This document shows positions 19,618 to 28,221 of a DNA stretch of 64,000 nt, piece by piece. The notes under the pieces were generated by a model that made no database searches, was not told the origin of the DNA, and worked only from the letters and a program-made list of their open reading frames with translations. Made by a program: the position numbers and the translations under genes. The stretch comes from Nitrospirota bacterium (GTDB lineage Bacteria > Nitrospirota > Nitrospiria > 2-01-FULL-66-17), in assembly GCA_040757335.1 (NCBI GenBank), contig JBFLXB010000009.1, positions 1 through 64,000 on the forward strand, given 5' to 3'. Numbering within the stretch: the stretch's first letter is position 1; every line of letters begins with the position of its first letter.

Positions 19618-20061
19618 CTACACGCCGTAGCCGGTAACCGCCCCGACGATCTGATCGAGATCACGCGCCAGTTGCGCGGATTTGGCTTGCCACCGAACCA
19701 GCGACCACGCCTCGAAGTAGTCGTGAAGTCCCACCAGCATGACGTCGCGGTCCAGACCTGCGTATTGGCGAAGCTCGGGAGGAATCAAGATTCGACCTTG
19801 CCCGTCGAGCGTGCAATCCACCGCATCACCGTGAAAGAATCGTCGATAGTCTTTGCTGACCCGCGCCGTATCGGGAATGGCCTGGATCTTGGCGGCCCGC
19901 CGTTTCCACTCATCGAGCGGCAAAATCGCGAGGCACTGTTCCTGGTCTTTGGTCACGATCAGCACCTCGGTAGCCCGTTGCGCGAGGGCGTCGCGATATT
20001 TTCCCGGAATACTGAGTCGCCCTTTGGCGTCGATGGTGTGGTGGTACCGGCTGAGAAACAC
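19618..20061 (-). CDS. mraZ: transcriptional regulator MraZ
   Basis: A 147-residue protein with two SpoVT-AbrB swapped-hairpin domains, marked by DAKGRLSIP (about residues 11-19) and DGQGRILIP (about 85-93). MraZ forms a ring that binds tandem TGGGA-type repeats in its own promoter and represses dcw transcription. The start codon is GTG, preceded at 10 bases by AGGAG. The matching operator repeats lie immediately upstream. Confidence 0.96.
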   Translation of the reverse strand: MFLSRYHHTIDAKGRLSIPGKYRDALAQRATEVLIVTKDQEQCLAILPLDEWKRRAAKIQAIPDTARVSKDYRRFFHGDAVDCTLDGQGRILIPPELRQYAGLDRDVMLVGLHDYFEAWSLVRWQAKSAQLARDLDQIVGAVTGYGV

Positions 20062-20072
20062 GTGGTCTCAAC

Positions 20073-20097
20073 TCCTACTTTATCCCACTATGCCCCA
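20073..20097 (-). promoter_or_regulatory. MraZ operator (three direct repeats)
   Basis: Read on the minus strand, three pentamers TGGGG, TGGGA and TAGGA occur exactly 10 bases apart, separated by 5 bases. This is the spacing known for MraZ boxes in E. coli and Mycoplasma. The last repeat overlaps the Shine-Dalgarno of mraZ. Autoregulation is therefore very likely. Confidence 0.85.
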
Positions 20098-20111
20098 CTT
20101 TGTGGGTTGGA

Positions 20112-20140
20112 ACGTAGCGCAATTGGCCCTGCGAGGTCAA
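20112..20140 (-). promoter_or_regulatory. candidate promoter of the dcw cluster
   Basis: On the minus strand a -35-like TTGACC is followed after 17 bases by CTACGT, a weak -10. The position, just upstream of the MraZ boxes, is right for the mraZ promoter, but the -10 match is poor. Confidence 0.4.
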
Positions 20141-20207
20141 GCGAAAAAACACCGACCAGCGGGGGTTTCCCGCCAACGGCCTTCGATCCCCGGCTTACGA
20201 TCCCCGC

Positions 20208-20237
20208 TTGACACGTTTTTCCACCATTTGCTACAAA
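20208..20237 (+). promoter_or_regulatory. candidate promoter of the sulfur-carrier cluster
   Basis: A perfect -35 hexamer TTGACA at 20208 is followed after 18 bases by TACAAA. It is divergent from the mraZ promoter. It leaves a roughly 110-base leader before the ThiS-like start; no clear riboswitch fold was recognised in that leader. Confidence 0.55.
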
Positions 20238-20353
20238 TGGAATCCTTTTAGGTGTTGATCTCGCGGTTCCGGAGCCGGATGCACACCGTGTGCCCTGCCC
20301 GCGGTCTGCGGCGTCACACGCCGAACCTCCACTCACGACCACAAAGGATCGCG

Positions 20354-20554
20354 ATGAAGGTCAAACTGAACGGCAAGATCGAAGAGATCCAGCAAACCAC
20401 GGTCCTGGATCTGCTCAAAGCGCGCAACATCGAGCCCCAGATGGTCTCGGTCGAGCACAACCTCAAGATTCTCGAAAAAGAAGAGTTCGCCACGACCACG
20501 CTCAAGGAGGGCGACGCACTCGAGTTCCTCTATTACATGGGCGGGGGCGGGTGA
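20354..20554 (+). CDS. ThiS/MoaD-like sulfur-carrier protein (GG terminus)
   Basis: A 66-residue beta-grasp ubiquitin-like protein: [12 protein letters not shown] at the N-terminus, a conserved hydrophobic core, [13 protein letters not shown] at the end. The terminal Gly-Gly is the site where an E1-like enzyme adenylates and then thiocarboxylates the protein. The next gene starts on its stop codon (GTGA) and is a cysteine synthase, so this carrier probably delivers sulfide to O-acyl-serine, as CysO does for CysM in Mycobacterium. Thiamine thiazole synthesis is the alternative, but no thiG or other thi gene is nearby. Confidence 0.88.
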   Translation: MKVKLNGKIEEIQQTTVLDLLKARNIEPQMVSVEHNLKILEKEEFATTTLKEGDALEFLYYMGGGG

Positions 20555-21471
20555 AAGCGGCCGCCGACGCGACCGCGCTGATCGGCGACACGCCGTTGGT
20601 GCGGCTCCTCAGCGACGACGGCTGGGCCGAGATTTACGCTAAGGTTGAAGCAGCAAATCCTGGAGGGAGCGTCAAGGATCGCATCTGCCTCAACATGATC
20701 CTGGCCGCCGAGCGCGACGGACGGCTCAAGCCGGGCTCCACCATCGTCGAGCCCACCAGCGGAAATACCGGAATCGGCCTGGCGCTCATCGCCGCGGTGC
20801 GGGGGTACCGACTCGTGCTGCTCATGCCGGAAAGCATGTCGCGGGAGCGGAGCGAGATCTTAAAGGCATTCGGGGCCGAGGTCGTGTTGACCAAGGCACA
20901 ACTGGGCATGGCCGGCGCCATTGACGAGGCGCGCGCATTGTTGGCGCGACACTCGGACTATTTCATGCCGGATCAGTTCGCCAACCCCGCCAACCCGGAG
21001 GTGCACCGACGGACGACCGGGCCCGAGATCTTGTCCGCCACCGACGGACGGGTCGACGCGTTTGTGGCGGGCGTGGGAACCGGGGGCACGATCACGGGCG
21101 TCGGGGAGGTCCTCAAGGCCCAGAACCCCTCGGTGCGGATCGTGGCGGTTGAGCCGGCCGCCTCGGCGGTGTTGTCCGGCGGGCCCCCCGGCCCGCACAA
21201 GATTCAGGGCATTGGGGCGGGCTTCATTCCAAAGGTCTTGAATAGAGCGGTCGTGGATGAGATTATTACGGTAACGGACGACGACGCGTATCGCGCCAAG
21301 AAGGGTTTGGCCGAGCGCGAAGGTCTCTTGGTGGGAATCTCCTCCGGCGCCAACGTCGTTGCCGCGCGGCAAGTGGCGCGCAGGCTCGGCAAGGGACGGC
21401 GCGTGGTCACGGTCTTACCGGACCGGGGAGAGCGCTATTTCAGCATCGAGCGATACTTCGGAACCGCGTAA
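20551..21471 (+). CDS. cysM: cysteine synthase family PLP enzyme (CysK/CysM-like)
   Basis: A 306-residue fold-type II PLP enzyme. The Schiff-base lysine is in NPGGSVKDR, the substrate-loop motif is [11 protein letters not shown], the phosphate-binding loop is [10 protein letters not shown] and the C-terminal Ser motif is GISSGAN. The GTG start overlaps the upstream carrier's stop codon. Because it is coupled to a thiocarboxylate-type carrier and a JAMM peptidase, it may use protein-bound sulfide rather than free sulfide; that is inference. Confidence 0.9.
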   Translation: MKAAADATALIGDTPLVRLLSDDGWAEIYAKVEAANPGGSVKDRICLNMILAAERDGRLKPGSTIVEPTSGNTGIGLALIAAVRGYRLVLLMPESMSRERSEILKAFGAEVVLTKAQLGMAGAIDEARALLARHSDYFMPDQFANPANPEVHRRTTGPEILSATDGRVDAFVAGVGTGGTITGVGEVLKAQNPSVRIVAVEPAASAVLSGGPPGPHKIQGIGAGFIPKVLNRAVVDEIITVTDDDAYRAKKGLAEREGLLVGISSGANVVAARQVARRLGKGRRVVTVLPDRGERYFSIERYFGTA

Positions 21472-21495
21472 GGGCAAAGACGAGGAACACCGCAG

Positions 21496-22299
21496 ATGGC
21501 GATGAACGAGGATCAGATCAAACGCTACAGCCGACACATCCTGCTGCCGGAGGTGGGGGGCAAGGGACAAAAGAAGATCGCGAACGCCAAGGTGTTCATC
21601 GTGGGCGCGGGCGGGCTGGGATCGCCCGCCGCGTTGTACCTGGCAGCGGCCGGAGTGGGCACGATCGGCATCATCGACGGCGACGTGGTGGATCTCTCCA
21701 ATCTGCAACGCCAAGTCATCCACCACACGCCCGACATCGCCCGCCCCAAGATCCAGTCGGCGCGCGAAAAGATCGCGGCGCTCAATCCCGACGTGTCGGT
21801 GGTCCCGATCCACGATCGGCTCACGGCCAAGAACGCCCTCGATCTGGTCAAGGACTTCGACTTGATCATCGATGGCACCGATAATTTCCCGGCCAAGTTT
21901 CTGATCAACGATACCGCGGTGTTGGCCCAGAAACCGTTGGTCCACGGCGGGATCTTACGCTTCATCGGGCAGGTGCTCACGATCCTCCCGGGCAAATCGG
22001 CGTGTTACCGGTGTCTGTTCAAAGCCCCGCCGCCGGCAGGGTTGGTGCCCTCCTGCCAAGAAGCCGGTGTGCTGGGCGCGCTGGCGGGCGTCATCGGGAC
22101 GATCCAGGCGACCGAAGCGCTCAAACTGATTTTGGGCGTGGGGCAGCCGCTCACCGATCGTTTGCTCACCTACGACGCGCTCACCACGCGGTTTCGGAAC
22201 GTCCCGTTACGCAAGAACCCCCACTGCCCGGTGTGCAGCGACCAGCCGACCATTACCGAGCTCGTGGACTACGAGCAGGAGGTCTGCCGGACGGCGTAA
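21496..22299 (+). CDS. moeB: MoeB/ThiF family E1-like adenylyltransferase, copy 1
   Basis: A 267-residue ATP-dependent enzyme that adenylates the C-terminal Gly of ubiquitin-like sulfur carriers. The Rossmann ATP site is VGAGGLGSPAALYLAAAG (about residues 37-54) with DLSNLQRQ after it. Structural zinc is held by CYRC near residue 174 and CPVC near 247. It lacks the rhodanese domain of eukaryotic MOCS3. It is about the same length as, and visibly similar to, the enzyme at 24104-24928, so each may serve a different carrier. Confidence 0.92.
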   Translation: MAMNEDQIKRYSRHILLPEVGGKGQKKIANAKVFIVGAGGLGSPAALYLAAAGVGTIGIIDGDVVDLSNLQRQVIHHTPDIARPKIQSAREKIAALNPDVSVVPIHDRLTAKNALDLVKDFDLIIDGTDNFPAKFLINDTAVLAQKPLVHGGILRFIGQVLTILPGKSACYRCLFKAPPPAGLVPSCQEAGVLGALAGVIGTIQATEALKLILGVGQPLTDRLLTYDALTTRFRNVPLRKNPHCPVCSDQPTITELVDYEQEVCRTA

Positions 22300-22319
22300 C
22301 CCGTCGACTGGCGAACGCC

Positions 22320-23555
22320 ATGGACAAGATCAAGGGGCTCAAGTGCCGCGAGTGCGGCAAGCAGTACCAGCCGGACCCGCTCCACGTCTGCGAGTTTTGC
22401 TTCGGTCCGTTGGAGGTCGACTACGACTACGAGGCGATCGCCGCGTCGGTTTCCCGCGAGACCATCACGGCTGGGCCCAAGAGCTTGTGGCGGTATATCG
22501 ATCTGCTCCCGGTCGAAAAAGAGGCCACGGTCGGGTTGCACGGCGGGTTCACGCCCATGATCCGCGCACATCGGCTCGGCCAAGCGCTGGGACTGAACGA
22601 GCTGTACCTGAAAAACGACACGGTCAACCACCCCACCCTGTCCTTCAAGGACCGCGTGGTGGCGGTGGCCCTTACCCGCGCGCGGGAGTTCGGTTTTGAC
22701 ACCGTGGCCTGCGCCTCGACCGGCAACCTCGCGAATTCCGTGTCCGCCCACGCCGCGCAAGCCGGGCTGCGGTGCTTCGTCTTCATCCCATCGGACCTGG
22801 AGTCCGCCAAGGTGTTGGGCAACTTGATTTATCATCCCACCGTGGTGGCGGTGGAAGGAACCTATGACGACGTGAACCGTCTGTGCAGCGAGATCGCGGG
22901 AGAGTACCGGTGGGCGTTCGTGAACATCAATATCCGGCCCTACTACGCCGAAGGCTCCAAGACCCTGGCGTTCGAGACCGCGGAACAGCTCGGATGGCGC
23001 GCCCCGGACCAAGTCGTGGTCCCCATTGCATCGGGCTCGCTGTTGACCAAGATCTGGAAAGGGCTCAAGGAGTTCGAGCGCGTGGGGCTCATCTCGGGCG
23101 TCAAGACCAAGGTCAACGGCGCGCAGGCGACCGGGTGCTCGCCGGTGGCCGCGGCGTTTTCAGAAGGCCGCGACTTCATCAAGCCGGTCAAGCCCAAGAC
23201 GTTGGCCAAGTCATTGGCCATCGGCAACCCGGCGGACGGGTATTACGCGCTCAAAACCGCACGGGAAACCAACGGCGTGATCACGAGCGTGACGGACGAC
23301 GAAATCGTCGAAGGCATCCACCTGTTGGCCAAAACCGAAGGCGTTTTTGCCGAGACCGCGGGCGGGGTGACCATCGGCGTCCTCAAGAAGCTGGTGGAAC
23401 AGGGCGCGATCGGACGACGCGACGTGACCGTGGCTTACATCACGGGCAACGGGCTCAAGACGCAGGAAGCCGTTGCCGGCACGTTGGGCGAGGCCGTGTA
23501 CATCGAACCCACGCTGGAGAAATTCCAGCGACGATTCCGATTGAAGGAGCCTTGA
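22320..23555 (+). CDS. thrC: threonine synthase
   Basis: A 411-residue PLP-dependent lyase converting O-phosphohomoserine to threonine. It has an N-terminal zinc ribbon (CRECG and CEFCF), the PLP lysine in HPTLSFKDRVV and the STGNLANSV substrate motif. Its place between E1-like and MoaD-like genes raises the question whether it acts on O-phosphohomoserine together with a sulfur carrier. Sequence alone supports ordinary threonine synthase. The start ATG follows moeB by 20 bases. Confidence 0.9.
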   Translation: MDKIKGLKCRECGKQYQPDPLHVCEFCFGPLEVDYDYEAIAASVSRETITAGPKSLWRYIDLLPVEKEATVGLHGGFTPMIRAHRLGQALGLNELYLKNDTVNHPTLSFKDRVVAVALTRAREFGFDTVACASTGNLANSVSAHAAQAGLRCFVFIPSDLESAKVLGNLIYHPTVVAVEGTYDDVNRLCSEIAGEYRWAFVNINIRPYYAEGSKTLAFETAEQLGWRAPDQVVVPIASGSLLTKIWKGLKEFERVGLISGVKTKVNGAQATGCSPVAAAFSEGRDFIKPVKPKTLAKSLAIGNPADGYYALKTARETNGVITSVTDDEIVEGIHLLAKTEGVFAETAGGVTIGVLKKLVEQGAIGRRDVTVAYITGNGLKTQEAVAGTLGEAVYIEPTLEKFQRRFRLKEP

Positions 23556-23556
23556 G

Positions 23557-23838
23557 ATGGCCGTAATGGTCCGCATCCCGTCACCGCTGCGTAAGCTCAC
23601 CGGGGGCGCGAGCGAGGTCGAGGCCAAAGCGGACTCGATCGGCGGGTTGATCAGCGCGCTGGAGTCCTCGTATCCGGGCATGCGCGAGCGCTTGTGTGAC
23701 GAAACGGGCGCGGTCCGGCGCTTCGTCAACATCTACGTCAACGACGAAGACATCCGGTTCCTGACCAACCAGAACACGCCGCTCAAAGACGGCGACCACG
23801 TGTCGATCGTCCCCGCCATCGCGGGCGGGCGGATCTAA
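23557..23838 (+). CDS. MoaD/ThiS-like ubiquitin-fold protein with GGRI tail
   Basis: A 93-residue beta-grasp protein ending VPAIAGGRI. The family diglycine is followed by two extra residues, Arg-Ile, so it cannot be adenylated until trimmed. Related carriers (QbsE, HcyS) have short extensions that a JAMM peptidase removes; such a peptidase is encoded at 24925. Conserved family blocks VNDEDIRFL and KDGDHVSIVPA are visible. It lies one base after thrC and two before the NIL gene, in one operon. Confidence 0.9.
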   Translation: MAVMVRIPSPLRKLTGGASEVEAKADSIGGLISALESSYPGMRERLCDETGAVRRFVNIYVNDEDIRFLTNQNTPLKDGDHVSIVPAIAGGRI

Positions 23839-23840
23839 CC

Positions 23841-24080
23841 ATGGCGAGCCTCAAGGTCCACATCACGTTCCCGGAAACCAAAATCAAGGACCCCGTCATT
23901 TATCAGATCAGCCACGAATACAAAGTCATCACCAATATCCGGCGCGCCGACGTGACCGCGAAAACCGGATGGATGGACGTGGAGTTGACCGGGGACGCGG
24001 CCGAGATCGAACGCGCCATCGCCGGACTCAAAGCCAAGGGGGTGAAGGTCGACCCCATCGAACGCAACATCGTCGAGTAA
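23841..24080 (+). CDS. NIL-domain protein
   Basis: A 79-residue protein consisting of a single NIL (ferredoxin-like) domain: KVHITFPETKIKDPVIYQI at the start, then hydrophobic strands and the alternating ELTGDAAEIERAIAGLKAKGV helix. NIL domains occur at the C-terminus of the methionine transporter ATPase MetN and in ferredoxin-like proteins tied to sulfur amino-acid metabolism. A stand-alone copy inside this cluster suggests a small ligand- or partner-binding role in sulfur transfer; that role is unproven. Confidence 0.82.
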   Translation: MASLKVHITFPETKIKDPVIYQISHEYKVITNIRRADVTAKTGWMDVELTGDAAEIERAIAGLKAKGVKVDPIERNIVE

Positions 24081-24103
24081 CCGACACGGAGCAGACGCGG
24101 CCC

Positions 24104-24928
24104 ATGGCACTCACCGACTCACAGATCGAACGGTACAGCCGGCACTTGATCCTCAAAGAGGTCGGCGGCAAGGGACAGCAGAAAATCGCCAATGCCAAGG
24201 TGTTCCTGGTCGGCGCAGGAGGCCTGGGATCGCCGTCGGCGCTCTACCTGGCGGCCGCGGGCGTGGGCACGCTCGGCCTCATCGACGCCGATACCGTTGA
24301 CCTGTCGAATCTGCAGCGACAAATCTTGCACACCACGGACCGCGTGGGAGTGCCCAAGGTGGAATCCGCTCGCCAGACGCTCGCGGCGTTGAACCCCGAC
24401 ATCAAAATCAATCTGTATCAGGACCGCATCTCGTCCGCCAACGTCATGGACCTGATCCGCGACTACGACATCGTGCTCGACGGGTCCGACAACTTCCCCA
24501 CCCGGTTCCTGATCAACGACGCCTGTTTCTTTCAGAAAAAAACCCTGGTGTCGGGCAGCATCTTCCGCTTCGAGGGGCAGGTCGCGGTCATCAGAGCGCA
24601 CAACGGCACGCCCTGCTACCGCTGCCTGTACCCGGAACCTCCTCCCCCGGGATTGGTCCCGTCGTGCCAGGAGGCCGGTGTGCTGGGTGTGTTGGCCGGG
24701 ACCATCGGAATTCTCCAAGCCGCGGAAACGCTCAAGGAGATTCTGGGCGTGGGCGAGTCGCTGGCCCAGGGCTTGGTCATGTACGACGCGCTGGACATGA
24801 CGTTTCGTACCCTCAAGACGCGCAAGAACCCGCACTGCGCGCTCTGCGGGCCGAATCCCACGATCACGACTCTGCTGGATTACGAGCAGTCCTGCACCCT
24901 GCCGCCCGCCGGCGCGCCGCACGCGTGA
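24104..24928 (+). CDS. moeB: MoeB/ThiF family E1-like adenylyltransferase, copy 2
   Basis: A 274-residue enzyme close to the copy at 21496, sharing QIKRYSRH/QIERYSRH starts, the ATP motif VGAGGLGSPSALYLAAAG and the zinc motifs CYRC and CALC. It is probably the activating enzyme for the MoaD-like carrier two genes upstream. The start ATG at 24104 is preceded by a poor ribosome-binding site, but it is the first position compatible with the family's N-terminus. Confidence 0.92.
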   Translation: MALTDSQIERYSRHLILKEVGGKGQQKIANAKVFLVGAGGLGSPSALYLAAAGVGTLGLIDADTVDLSNLQRQILHTTDRVGVPKVESARQTLAALNPDIKINLYQDRISSANVMDLIRDYDIVLDGSDNFPTRFLINDACFFQKKTLVSGSIFRFEGQVAVIRAHNGTPCYRCLYPEPPPPGLVPSCQEAGVLGVLAGTIGILQAAETLKEILGVGESLAQGLVMYDALDMTFRTLKTRKNPHCALCGPNPTITTLLDYEQSCTLPPAGAPHA

Positions 24929-25323
24929 AGATCCCCAAGGCCCTGGTCGCGGCCATGATCGCCCACGCCGAGGAGACGTATCCCGAAGAGTGCTGCGGTC
25001 TGCTGGCGGGGCCCCCTGATGCGCCGTCACACCTCTACCGGATCCAAAATGTCCACGCCACGCCCAGGGTGTTTTTCGAAATGGCGCCCAAGGAGCAGTT
25101 CTGGGCCTTCAAGAACATGCGCCACAACAACCTGAGTCTGGTCGCCATCTACCACTCCCACCCCGAAACCCCCGCCCGCCCCTCGCAAAGCGACATTCGC
25201 CTGGCCTACGACCCGGAGCCGTACTACCTCCTCGTGTCGTTGCAACAGCGCGACAAGCCCGAGCTGCGGGCGTACCGGATCGTGGAGGGAAAGGTGACCG
25301 AAGAAGCGATCGAGATCGTCTGA
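24925..25323 (+). CDS. JAMM/MPN+ metallopeptidase (Mov34, M67 family)
   Basis: A 132-residue zinc peptidase. The JAMM motif is complete: Glu in YPEECCGLL (about residue 20), then YHSHPETPARPSQSD with the two zinc-ligand histidines and aspartate. Bacterial stand-alone members (Mec, QbsD, HcyD) cleave after the diglycine of sulfur-carrier proteins, either maturing the carrier or releasing the amino-acid adduct. The GTG start overlaps the upstream moeB stop. The likely substrate is the GGRI-tailed carrier at 23557. Confidence 0.9.
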   Translation: MKIPKALVAAMIAHAEETYPEECCGLLAGPPDAPSHLYRIQNVHATPRVFFEMAPKEQFWAFKNMRHNNLSLVAIYHSHPETPARPSQSDIRLAYDPEPYYLLVSLQQRDKPELRAYRIVEGKVTEEAIEIV

Positions 25324-25438
25324 CGCTAGGGGCCAGCATACTCCCAACCGGCGGTTGACAGAGCGGCCCTCGTCGGAGCAAAGTAGAGCCTCTAGACGGT
25401 TTCTCCCAGTGGCCACGCGTTCGCAGGAGGACTCCGCA

Positions 25439-26656
25439 GTGCCCCGCACTGTTCAGCCCCGCATCCTTGCCATGATCATGGCCGGCGGTCGCGGCGAACG
25501 GTTGGCTCCTCTTACCGATTTCCGTACCAAGCCCGCCGTGCCTTTCGGCGGCAAGTACCGCATCATCGATTTCGTGCTCAGCAACTTCGTCAACTCCGAC
25601 GTGATGGCCATCTACGCGCTGGTGCAGTACCGTTCGCAGTCGCTCATCGAGCACTTACGGCGGGGGTGGCGGATCGGCGGACGGATTCACCAAAACTTCA
25701 TCACCGTGGTGCCGCCCCAGATGAAGACCGGCGCCATGGTGTACGAGGGCACGGCGGATGCGGTGTATCAGAACATCAACTTGATTCACGACTTCGCGCC
25801 CGACCTGGTCGCCGTGTTCGGCGCGGACCACATCTATCGCATGGACATCCGCCAGATGGTGGATTTCCACCTTGCGCATAAGGCCCAGATCACGGTCGCG
25901 GCGCTGCCGGTGCCATTGGCAGCCGCCTCCTCGTTCGGAGTGATCGAGGTCAACGAGGAAGATCGGATCATGGGATTCGACGAAAAACCCAGGCGGCCCA
26001 AACCCATGCCCGGGGACCCCACGCGGGCGTACGCGTCGATGGGCAACTACCTGTTCGCGGCCGATGCCCTCGTGGACATCCTCAACCAAGACTCCATGCA
26101 CGGGGGCTCACACGACTTCGGACGCGACATTATCCCGCGTATGGTCGGTGAACACCGCGTGGTGGCGTACAACTTTCTCGCCAACGAAATCCCGGATCTC
26201 CAAGCCTACGAGGAGCACGGGTACTGGCGTGACGTGGGCACGATCGACGCCTATTGGCAGGCGCACATGGATCTGTTGGGCGAGCGGCCGCGTTTTGATT
26301 TGCGCAACGCGGCGTGGCCGATCATGACCGACAGCTACGACGGCCCGGCCGCGAGCCTGGTTCGCACTCGGGTCGATGCCGCCATGATCGGCCAGGGCAG
26401 CCAGATCGTGGACGCGGAGATCACAAGATCCGTGATCGGGCGCAACGTGCGGATCGACGCAGGCTGCCGCATCGAGGACTCGGTCATTCTCGATGGGTCG
26501 ATCGTCGGCGAGGGCTCGCACCTGCGTCGGGTGATCGCGGATCGCTTCAACGTGCTCCCGAAACAGAGCGTCGTGGGCAAGGCCGACTCCGCGATCACCG
26601 TGCTCCCGCGCGGGCGCTCGATCGGCGGGAGAGCCTTCAACGTGACTGGCGGCTAG
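25439..26656 (+). CDS. glgC: glucose-1-phosphate adenylyltransferase
   Basis: A 405-residue nucleotidyltransferase making ADP-glucose for glycogen. It has the N-terminal [13 protein letters not shown] and [16 protein letters not shown] motifs, the GTADAVYQN substrate loop, [10 protein letters not shown], and a C-terminal left-handed beta-helix (repeats such as [18 protein letters not shown]). The GTG start is chosen because GGAGGA lies 7 bases before it. Its 3' end overlaps the convergent mutM by 20 bases. A weak TTGACA lies at 25355. Confidence 0.94.
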   Translation: MPRTVQPRILAMIMAGGRGERLAPLTDFRTKPAVPFGGKYRIIDFVLSNFVNSDVMAIYALVQYRSQSLIEHLRRGWRIGGRIHQNFITVVPPQMKTGAMVYEGTADAVYQNINLIHDFAPDLVAVFGADHIYRMDIRQMVDFHLAHKAQITVAALPVPLAAASSFGVIEVNEEDRIMGFDEKPRRPKPMPGDPTRAYASMGNYLFAADALVDILNQDSMHGGSHDFGRDIIPRMVGEHRVVAYNFLANEIPDLQAYEEHGYWRDVGTIDAYWQAHMDLLGERPRFDLRNAAWPIMTDSYDGPAASLVRTRVDAAMIGQGSQIVDAEITRSVIGRNVRIDAGCRIEDSVILDGSIVGEGSHLRRVIADRFNVLPKQSVVGKADSAITVLPRGRSIGGRAFNVTGG

Positions 26657-27467
26657 CTACCCCCACCCGCTGACAGCGGGGGCAGAAAAACCCGGGCTGG
26701 GCGTCTTTGGCGGCGGGCAATTTCTGGATGCGGGCGCCGCAGCGGCGCTTGCAGGGCAGCCCCGCGCGGTCGTACACGCGAAAGCGCTCTTGAAACCGGC
26801 CGCTCGCCCCATCTGGGGTGCGGTAGTCACGGATCGTTGACCCACCCCACCGAATACCTTCTTTCAGCGTGGATTTGATGGCGCGGTAAAGCGCCTCGCG
26901 CTGCGCGTCATTGAGATCCGACGCCTCCTGGCGAGGGTGTAGTCGCGCGGCGAACAGGGCTTCGTTCGTGTAGATGTTGCCCAAGCCCGCGATGATGTGT
27001 TGATTCATCAACAGCGGACGGAGCATCCCGCTCCGCGTCCCGACGATCCGCTCCCACGTCGCCCGACGCAGGGTCAAAGCATCCGGAGCCAGGTCGAACT
27101 CGACAAGCGACTTGGCGACGCGCCAGGCGCCGAACCGCCGTGGGTCCCGGTATCGGAGCTCCAGCGGTTCGCCGGCAAACGTCACCACCACGTGGGTGTG
27201 CGGCGGACGCGGCGTGTTACGAGGAGCGACCAGCAACTGGCCCGTCATGCCCAGGCGAACGCCAAGCCACAGCGATGGTTCCAACTCGAACAGCATGGAT
27301 TTGCCGTGGCGGAGCAGACGAACTGTCGTGCGGCCCGGCAGTTCATCGGCGGTCAACGGCCCGGACCAGATGTCCCGGCGGAGGACTTCGACGGAGTCGA
27401 TCGTGCGGCCGATGACTGCTGGTCGCAAACGCCGAGTGATGGATTCAACCTCGGGCAACTCGGGCAA
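26637..27467 (-). CDS. mutM: formamidopyrimidine-DNA glycosylase (Fpg/MutM) with unusual zinc finger
   Basis: A 276-residue bifunctional glycosylase/AP lyase excising 8-oxoguanine. The enzyme must begin with a catalytic proline; the TTG at 27467 gives (M)PELPEVES, with GAGGTG upstream, 5 bases after tatC. The beta-elimination lysine is in RHGKSMLFEL and the H2TH region contains NQHIIAGLGNIYTNEALF. The zinc finger reads CKRRC...CPRC: the first pair has three residues between cysteines instead of two, and the segment before CPRC (DAQPGFFC) lacks the usual DNA-phosphate-binding arginine. Activity may be altered. Confidence 0.9.
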   Translation of the reverse strand: MPELPEVESITRRLRPAVIGRTIDSVEVLRRDIWSGPLTADELPGRTTVRLLRHGKSMLFELEPSLWLGVRLGMTGQLLVAPRNTPRPPHTHVVVTFAGEPLELRYRDPRRFGAWRVAKSLVEFDLAPDALTLRRATWERIVGTRSGMLRPLLMNQHIIAGLGNIYTNEALFAARLHPRQEASDLNDAQREALYRAIKSTLKEGIRWGGSTIRDYRTPDGASGRFQERFRVYDRAGLPCKRRCGARIQKLPAAKDAQPGFFCPRCQRVGVASRQSR

Positions 27468-27471
27468 GGGA

Positions 27472-28221
27472 CTACACCTCGGCCGCGGCGGCTTCGGGCG
27501 CAGACCTCCGGCGTCCGAAGATGCGTGCCCCGATGATGCCGACTTCATAGAGCACGGTGAGCGGCACCAACATGAGCGCCATGTTGAACAGGTCGGAGGT
27601 CGGCGTGAGCACCGCGGCCAGGATGGCGTTGACCAGGAACGCGTAGCGCCGGTTGCGGGCCAACGCCGCCGGCGTGACCAGGCCCATCCGGCTGGCCAGC
27701 GTGACGCCGAGCGGCACCTCGAAGATCACGCCGAACGCCAAGTAAAACTTCAACGCGAAATCCACGTACATCCGCGCCGAGATCATCGGTCTGATACCGC
27801 GCTCCACGCCGAATGCGATCAGGAACTTCAGTGCGAAGGGCAGCGCCACGAACGCGCAGAACGCGAGCCCCGCGGCGAAAAACGCGCACGAGGTGATCAC
27901 GAACCCCGCGGCGTAGCGGCGCTCCGATCGGTACAGGCCGGGAGCAATGAACCGCCACGCTTGATAGAACACGAGCGGCAACGCGATGAGCAGACCCGCG
28001 ACGAGCGAAATTTTCAACGAGACCCAAAAGGCTTCGGTCGGGGACAGAAACACCAGCTCTTGGTCGAGCGAAGACACCAACCAGCCGAGGATCTCGTCGG
28101 AAAATGAAAACGCGCCGACGGCCGCGACCAGCACCGCGACCGCGCTGATGATCAGGCGCTTCCGCAACTCGACGAGATGATCGAGCAGCGGCATCGCCCC
28201 CCCGGTCCTGTCCTCAACCAT
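27472..28221 (-). CDS. tatC: twin-arginine translocase subunit TatC
   Basis: A 249-residue inner-membrane protein with about six membrane helices. It has the N-terminal HLVELRKRLI signal-peptide-binding motif (residues about 10-20), FVSLK/LSPTEAFWVSLK and the FEVPLGVTL segment. It forms the receptor for folded Tat substrates with TatB. The start overlaps the tatB stop by 8 bases. The C-terminus is a short acidic/Ala tail. Confidence 0.95.
   Translation of the reverse strand: MVEDRTGGAMPLLDHLVELRKRLIISAVAVLVAAVGAFSFSDEILGWLVSSLDQELVFLSPTEAFWVSLKISLVAGLLIALPLVFYQAWRFIAPGLYRSERRYAAGFVITSCAFFAAGLAFCAFVALPFALKFLIAFGVERGIRPMISARMYVDFALKFYLAFGVIFEVPLGVTLASRMGLVTPAALARNRRYAFLVNAILAAVLTPTSDLFNMALMLVPLTVLYEVGIIGARIFGRRRSAPEAAAAEV

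Noticed and set aside
26679-26693. Inverted repeat CCCGCT/AGCGGG near the glgC end as a terminator
   Set aside because: It lies within the zinc-finger codons of mutM and no T-run follows on either strand.
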